From Ceratotherium simum simum (lineage: Eukaryota > Chordata > Mammalia > Perissodactyla > Rhinocerotidae), in assembly GCF_000283155.1 (NCBI RefSeq), contig NW_004454181.1, positions 21,055,786 through 21,119,785 of the forward strand: a DNA stretch of 64,000 bases. Direction: 5' to 3'. How positions within the stretch are numbered: the stretch's first letter is position 1; each line of letters starts with the position of its first letter. Under the pieces are notes generated by a model. The model was not told the DNA's origin, searched no databases, and saw only the letters and a list, made by a program, of their open reading frames with translations. The translations under genes were made by a program, and so were the position numbers. Positions 58,229 through 64,000 of this stretch are shown in pieces.

Positions 58229-58378
58229 GCAAATCCTCACCTCTTCTCTAAAGCTGCCCAGAGTGGAGCTCAGAGGTATGGAGTGACTTTGTCAAGATCA
58301 CACAGCTAGACAGAGGGAGAGCTGAGATGCACACCTGCGTTTCAAGGGTTTTAAACTTACATCCATGAACTCCTGGGG
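58229..58378. repeat. Local duplicate, copy B
   Basis: Second copy of the segment at 56621-56775, same orientation, about 1.6 kb downstream. After it, at 58390-58500, a separate reverse MIR-like section follows ('actgaggcccagaaaagggc'). Confidence 0.6.
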
Positions 58379-58756
58379 AGGGGTGTTATCTGTGGAAAAC
58401 TGGGAAACTGAGGCCCAGAAAAGGGCAGTGAGTTGAGAGAGGCCTTGTAGTGAGTTAGGAAGAGAGCTGAGACCAGAGCCCGGTTCTGATCCCACGTGCA
58501 GTTGGCCAACTGTTTCCCAACAGAGCTTCCCTGTGGGTTTCCCTCAGATTTTCGTATTTGCTCCTAAAGTATTAGGTTTCACTTTTTTTCCAACCCTCAA
58601 ATGGATCATTATACCCATCACCAGCGTGAAGTCAAAGCTGTAGAACAACTTCAAATTGAATGCACCCAAATGTGTTTGAGGATTTTGCTGTCAATCCAGT
58701 AAAATTGGAAAAAATGAATATTGCTTGGGTAATAACATTTTTCTTTCCTTGAGATT

Positions 58757-58991
58757 TGTTTTTTTTTGTGAGGAAGATCAGCCCTGAGCTAACATCCATG
58801 CCAATCCTCCTCTTTTTGCTGAGGAAAACTGGCCCTGAGCTAACATCCATGCCCATCTTCCTCCACGTTATATGGGAGGCTGCCACAGCATGGCCTGACA
58901 ATCTGTGCATCTGTGCGCACCCGGGATCCGAACCCAGGCCACCAGCAGCGGAGCGCGTGCACTTAACCGCTATACCACAGGGCTGGCCCCT
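58757..58991 (-). mobile_element. ERE SINE with target duplication
   Basis: Full-length minus strand ERE: T-run, 'gaggaagatcagccctgagc', the internal 'ctgaggaaaactggccctga' unit, and a tRNA-like head ending 'gctggccc'. The 13-bp duplication TTTCCTTGAGATT is at 58744-58756 and 58992-59004. Confidence 0.92.
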
Positions 58992-59254
58992 TTTCCTTGA
59001 GATTCTTATAGGAGCTTTTTCTTGGTCCTAGGGGTAGGATGGTGGCAGAGTGGGGTGGGGAGGCTTTTAGAAACATTTTTTTCTATTACTGTATGTTTGT
59101 TTTGCAAAGCCAGCTTCATGGCCCAGAACAAGCTGGACTTTCCATGGAATCAAAGGGTTCATAGGGAAAAGTGGTTGGAGATGGAATTTTACATCTTTAT
59201 CTTGGCATTTGGTTTGGATATGGGGAAATAAACAGCATGATTTTTGGTAAGGGC

Positions 59255-60180
59255 CTTTCACATCTGTCATTCATTAAACATGGCTTATCTAGTTGCCTCT
59301 CTGTACACAGCATAGGACATATCAACATGAGTAAGTCATGACCTCTGTTCTTAAAGAAGCCACACGTTGGTGGGATAGACAGACTTGTGTATAACTAACA
59401 GTCATCCAGGGTGCTTTGTTTTAGATAAAAGTATGAAAAGGTGCCCTGGGGCCCAAAGAAGAGAGAGATGGATTCTGTCTTGGAAAGGAAGGCCAGGATA
59501 ATTTCACTCAATGATCTTTGTATGGTTCTTCAAGGATGAGAACATTTCATTGAGGAGGGAAGGGTGTACGGGCAGGGAGAAAAGCATGCGCAAAGACAGG
59601 GAGATTTGATAACAGCATGAAATCTTTGGAGATTGTTAATAGTCTAGTTTAATCTAATGGAGACAGGAAGCTGGGAATGGCCTAGGTTCTTAAAGGACTT
59701 GATTAATGGGATAAAGAATTCAGATTTCATTCCAGGGTCATAAGGAACCATTTATGTTTTTTGAGCAAGGAATGAGATTTTCAGTTCTCTTTTAGGAAAA
59801 ATTGCTCTGGCAAGAGTGTGGAAGGTATACTAGAGGGGAGCAAGCCTGGAGGAAGACAGGATGCCCAGGAGGCTCCTACAATAATTCAGGCTGGAGATGA
59901 GTGTCTAGACCAGAATGATGGCAGCAGTAACCATGAGAGAGGACAGAGTCAAAGCCATTTAGGAATTAGAATTGAGAGGACTTGGTGACTAGAGTAAGAA
60001 TGAAGGATGACTAGTTCTCCACACTTGGGAGATGAGGTCAATGTCATGGGTTCACTGGTAAAGGAATCCCAGGAGGAAGAGTGAAACTTGTTTGGGAGAT
60101 CTTGAGTTTGAAATACCTCTTGGAAATGTCTAACAAGCAGTTGGATACGTGGGGCTGGGCTGACTTATGGATGCCTGGGT
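59255..60180 (-). mobile_element. L2 LINE, long fragment
   Basis: Reverse L2 over about 0.9 kb: 'cttaaagaagccacacgttg', 'gcaaggaatgagattttcag', 'ggaggctcctacaataattc', 'caggctggagatgagtgtct' and 'ctaacaagcagttggatacg'. The most complete L2 in the window, without an intact frame. Confidence 0.8.
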
Positions 60181-60354
60181 GGGGATGGGTGTCTCTGATG
60201 ATTGCCACCTACCTCTGATCAAATAATAATTACTATGATGGTTCACATTATGAGTGCTGAATAGGAACTTGTCACTATACCAATACTTTTATACATATTA
60301 TCTCACAAAGGACAGTTCAGGGCTATAGATACAATTTTGGGAGTCACTGATAAT

Positions 60355-60570
60355 AAATGACACTTATCGACACTTATGACACTTATGCCAGGGCTGGGCT
60401 CAATGCTGTCAATGCACTGTCTCATTGTGAGGCATTATCTGGATCTACGAAGAAGATTCTATTATTACATCCATTACAAAAGAGAAGAAACCGAGGTTTG
60501 GAGAGGTTAAAAAATTTGCCAGAGTTTGAATCCAAGGTCTCTTGGCTCTTGAAACTGAGCTCTTAAACCC
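60355..60570 (-). repeat. MIR SINE
   Basis: Reverse MIR: 'gaagaaaccgaggtttggag' then 'gccagagtttgaatccaagg'. Confidence 0.65.
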
Positions 60571-61259
60571 TTTGTTATATTGCGTCATTAGCAGAGTGGG
60601 TAAGTGAAGCTTCTGTGGGATCGCTTAAAGAAAGTTGTGTGAGATGACGGGAGGGATGAAGAGGTGTAAAGGAAGAAACTTCCACCTCCCTAAAGGAACA
60701 ACTAGACTGGGAGAGGGTATGGGGGAAGCAGAGGCTAAGGAGGCAGTGAGGGAGACACCAAAAGTAGGAAGGGATCCAGGAGAGCACAAGGGCAGAGAGA
60801 GCTGGGCCGACAAAGGTAATGGAGGGTGCAGTTAAATATTAGGGAATTCTGAATGCTGGTCAAGTAGGATGACGCATTTAGAAAGGTGGCCGTGAACTGT
60901 GGCAGAGGGACCATTAAATGAACAGTGTTAGGTCTGTAGGTGGATGCCCTGAAGTCCAAAGATGAACAAGTGTTAGCGAATGAATGTTAGGTGTTCTTTC
61001 AAGAAGTTTGAGGGTGAATATTTAGAGTGGAGGCAGGGTAGAGAGAGAAGGGGATAGTGAATAGAGCAAGGTCTGTCCTGGGGCCAGAGAAAGGGATGCA
61101 GTCAAAAATGAGGGAGGTAGGGTTTGGTCTAAAAATGGAGATGAGAGAAGGGAGTGAGGATAGAAAAATGAAGGTGTAAGAGCAATCAGATCTCATGTTG
61201 ACCTCCCATGGAGGTAGGAGAAGACTGGGGAACAAAGACCTTGAACTTAGAGATCATCC

Positions 61260-61430
61260 AGTCCATGTATACCAGACTTGGCCATGGGCTGGAATTACAG
61301 GAAGCTAAGTAAAAACATAGATTGCTCTACTCTACCCAAGACTTGCAGAATTAGAAATTCTGGGAGTGGGTCCAAGAAACTGTATGTTTAACAAACTTCC
61401 TCAGGAGATTCTTTTGAAGTCAACCCAGCC
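61260..61430. mobile_element. MER5A-like hAT fragment
   Basis: Contains 'attagaaattctgggagtgg' followed by 'tttaacaaacttcctcagga', the MER5A core. Confidence 0.65.
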
Positions 61431-62429
61431 CTGCCCCCAAGGAGGCATTTAGGAATAGCTGGTTTACCACACTCTCCTATGCTACATGGAAGGAAACTGA
61501 AGCGCAGAGGCATTAAAAAGTTCGGAGGGAAGTGGGAACTAAGCCCTAGGTAGGACCCTCTCCTGGCTCCCAAATCAGAGCTCTTCCCCCACACTGCACT
61601 ATTTTCTTGAAGACAAAATCGAGCCCTCTCAGAACTTGACAGTTTTCTGGGTCCTCAGTTGATCAAGGACATAAAGAAGTTACAGGAGGAATTGCTATTC
61701 TTGGTACAAGTTCAGCAGAAGGAACAGAGGAAGGCAAGGGAATGAAGCAAAGCTCATTTTCACTCACAAATGCCATTGTTAGGAGGAAAGAAATTGGATG
61801 CAGTTGATTTCAAAGTCAACATCTTTCACGAGGCATTAGCTGATTGGTTTTATCTCTCATGCCCAGTGCCGGTCACAGGCTGGAATCAGTTGGTAGGCCA
61901 GCAGGGGATGAAGGAAAAGGACAAAAAGTGGATTCTTCTCACAATAGCATTATATTCTACCAACTACAAATGATTTTTTTTCATTAATGAAGTTGGAATT
62001 GAAGCCGTGTAATTCTAGCATCTAACAGCTCACCTTCAGAAAGGTCAACAAACAAGATCCAAGAGAGTTGCCAAGCTTTAAGAGAGGCATATCCGTGGTA
62101 AGGCAAACAGAGAGAGAAAAAGACGTAAGGTGCCAGCCACTGAAATATACCCTGGATCTGGCCCTACGATAGGTCCTCATTAACAGTTAACCAGGTGAGC
62201 TGGGTGACCACTCTGCAGACCAAATTGTCCCTCTAACACTGAGCCAGGCACCGCAGAGACCTCTGGTTTCACAGGGCGGTAGGATAAATGGGTAAACCTC
62301 AGCGAGTTCTGTGATGAGGTAAGGTATGTGTTCTCCCCGCTGTGAATAAGTCAATGATCAGGTACCGAGGTCCTTTGACCAGAGCCTACCCGCACTTGGG
62401 GACCACTGAACCCTGTGATGCTCAGCAGC

Positions 62430-62650
62430 ACAGTAGAGGGGAACAGAAGTGGAATTTGGAATCAGATATCATTGCTCTACCATTAACTAGCAATCTTTAC
62501 CAGTCATGCAGCTTTGGGCAAGATATGGGACCTCTCTGAGCTTCAATTTCCTCTTCTTTCAATAATTCTGCCCAAGTTTACTTACCTCGTAGATTCATTT
62601 GAATTTCAAATGTGATAATAAATGTGAACAGGCTTTGTGCATTTTCAGCT
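62430..62650 (+). repeat. MIR SINE
   Basis: MIR text 'ggaatttggaatcagatatc', 'tgagcttcaatttcctcttc' and 'tacctcgtagattcatttga'. Confidence 0.7.
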
Positions 62651-62869
62651 GTTTCCATTGTGCTTATAGTCATCATCATCAATAAGAATTATTAGGATGT
62701 CTTTTCCAGAAACTGTACCCACCTAGGCATCAGAGGGCTAGGGTTCCATTCCAAATGGACCTCCTTCCACTGTGCCATGAAATAGTGTGGTCATTCACTC
62801 TCCAGCACTAATCTTTTCAGAGCAAGCGTATGTGAGCTCTTGCAACATTTTCCAAAGGCCACAGAGCCC

Positions 62870-63100
62870 AGAGGATACGAGCTTAGGCTCTGTAGGTAGA
62901 TAATCCTGGCTTTGCCGTTTGTTCTCTCCCTTCCTAACTATGTGACTTGAGCAAGTGGCCTGACATCTCTAGGCAGCTGGATTCCCACTGTGAGATGAGG
63001 ATGATAGTGGTGCCTACCGCAGAGCATTTTCTGAGATCAAACAGGGAAAGTACTTTGCACTGTGCTTGGTCTGCAGTAAGTGCTTGGCATATGGTATCTG
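62870..63100 (+). repeat. MIR SINE
   Basis: Near full-length MIR: 'gagcttaggctctgtaggta', 'cctaactatgtgacttgagc' and 'gcactgtgcttggtctgcag'. Confidence 0.8.
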
Positions 63101-64000
63101 TCTATTACTATTGTTGTTGTTAATTCTGAGGGTTCTTGGTGAAATGTGCACCTTCCTCAGTCAAGATTTATTGATCAGCTGGTGGGGGCAGAGTAGTGCT
63201 AGACATTGCCCTTCAGAGAGGAGTCTAGTGGGGAAGGATTAGGGATGAGGTCTTGTCTATGCATCACCGAGACCCTCAGATATTGGCATGTGAGAGCAGT
63301 AGACTGAGGTGGTGACTCGGGGCTCTCACCGAGATGATGAGATTTTTGTTGCCGGGGCGTCTTTGGAGGCAGTGGAAGGTTGAGGGAAGTTTGGAATTGT
63401 GTGACTCAAATAACGGTGTTCTAGAGTCTCTGGTTTCCTTCCGTTACCTCACCTGCATGAAAGGTGAAGTCATCTCATTATTCCTTCCTCTTTATGAACC
63501 ACACTGGGTGCCAACACAATTTTCTCTGTTCCCTCTCAAATTGATTGAAAAATGAATCCCCCCCAATTTTGCCCTGAGAGCTGAGGAGCACCGGACTCAA
63601 GTATGTAATGCTCTGTTGGTTGATTTATTTAAGTGTATAGTACTCTTTTTGATCATTCCACATATTTAAAACACACAAAAGTCTCCAAAATTTAAAGGAA
63701 ATGTGTGAATTCAATGCGTGTTTCTACTTTCAAAGTCATTTTGAAATTCCAGATCCGTGTTAGTCCTGTCAGGCAACGTCAGAAAATACGGATTCCAGCC
63801 ACTTCCCTTGTTACTCAGTATTGTGAAACCTTGAGAAAATGAAACTGTCTCTCTAGATTTCAGTTTTTTTCTTGATTAAGAAAAAGGAATCAGAGGAGAT
63901 AATTTCAAATTCCTCTCAACTCTAAAATACTCAGACTGGTTTTTGGATCCTTTTGCTTTTGGATTTTTAAGACCATAACACCAGTGATCCAGAAGGGGGC

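Larger units (their letters stand above)
43181..64000 (+). other. TIMD4: TIMD4 (TIM-4) gene, 5' part
   Basis: Five exons with matching phase-1 boundaries assemble into a signal peptide, an IgV domain and a mucin stalk, colinear with human TIMD4. TIM-4 is a phosphatidylserine receptor on macrophages and other antigen-presenting cells; it tethers apoptotic cells and interacts with TIM-1. The assembled frame covers about 275 codons; human TIM-4 is about 378 residues, so about 100 (transmembrane helix and tail) should lie to the right. I searched 53847-64000 by eye for those exons and did not find them. The gene is head to tail with HAVCR1. Confidence 0.93.
53847..64000 (+). other. TIMD4 intron 5, partial
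   Basis: More than 10 kb of intron. It holds an old L1 (54125-54830), MIRs, two ERE SINEs, an L2 block (59255-60180) and a MER5A. The section 60600-61250 is purine-rich and gives Ser/Pro/Leu-rich shadow frames on the minus strand. I recognise nothing in 54830-55490, 61450-62420 and 63110-64000. Confidence 0.65.

Noticed and set aside
60600..61250. Overlapping Ser/Pro/Leu-rich minus strand frames
   Set aside because: They arise from a purine-rich + strand tract and change frame repeatedly; no coding signature.
24990..64000. Search for CRISPR arrays, phage, plasmid or bacterial operons
   Set aside because: No regularly spaced repeats or compact operon-like coding; the DNA is typical mammalian nuclear sequence.

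Overview
The window is nuclear DNA from a placental mammal, most likely a perissodactyl (horse, rhinoceros or tapir lineage). It has long introns, GT-AG splice sites and dense L1, L2, MIR, MER and MaLR fossils. At least four SINEs match the tRNA-headed equine ERE type, and two of them carry perfect 13-18 bp target-site duplications. I see no bacterial, plasmid or phage features and no CRISPR array. Most open frames across the window are chance frames inside introns and repeats.

Two genes of the TIM (T-cell immunoglobulin and mucin domain) family lie head to tail on the + strand. From 1 to about 15985 is the 3' part of HAVCR1 (TIM-1): two mucin/stalk exons, a juxtamembrane exon, the transmembrane exon, a short cytoplasmic exon and the terminal exon with the tyrosine motif and stop codon (13440-13442). 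A probable long 3' UTR with a good poly(A) signal near 15958 follows. The signal peptide, IgV domain and main mucin exon lie upstream of the window.

From about 15990 to 43080 is intergenic DNA made mostly of old retrotransposons, several nested with clear target-site duplications. The best case is a 5'-truncated L1 at 22819-24204 holding an ERE SINE at 23501-23750.

From 43181 to the right edge is the 5' part of TIMD4 (TIM-4): signal peptide, six-cysteine IgV domain with the WFND phosphatidylserine-pocket motif and an RGD, a threonine-rich mucin exon, and two 84-bp stalk exons. I did not find its transmembrane and cytoplasmic exons before 64000, so they probably lie beyond the edge. Family knowledge says both proteins are type I cell-surface glycoproteins that bind phosphatidylserine. 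TIM-1 also signals through its cytoplasmic tyrosines, while TIM-4 acts mainly as a tethering receptor on phagocytes.

I found no wholly new system. The best leads are an in-frame hydrophobic extension past TIMD4 exon 5, phase-compatible cryptic exons in TIMD4 intron 3, a tRNA-Glu-headed composite retroposon, a near-perfect 69-bp tandem duplication, and a local duplication near 56.6 and 58.3 kb. All comparisons with human TIM proteins and repeat consensus sequences are from memory; no alignment or database search was run.
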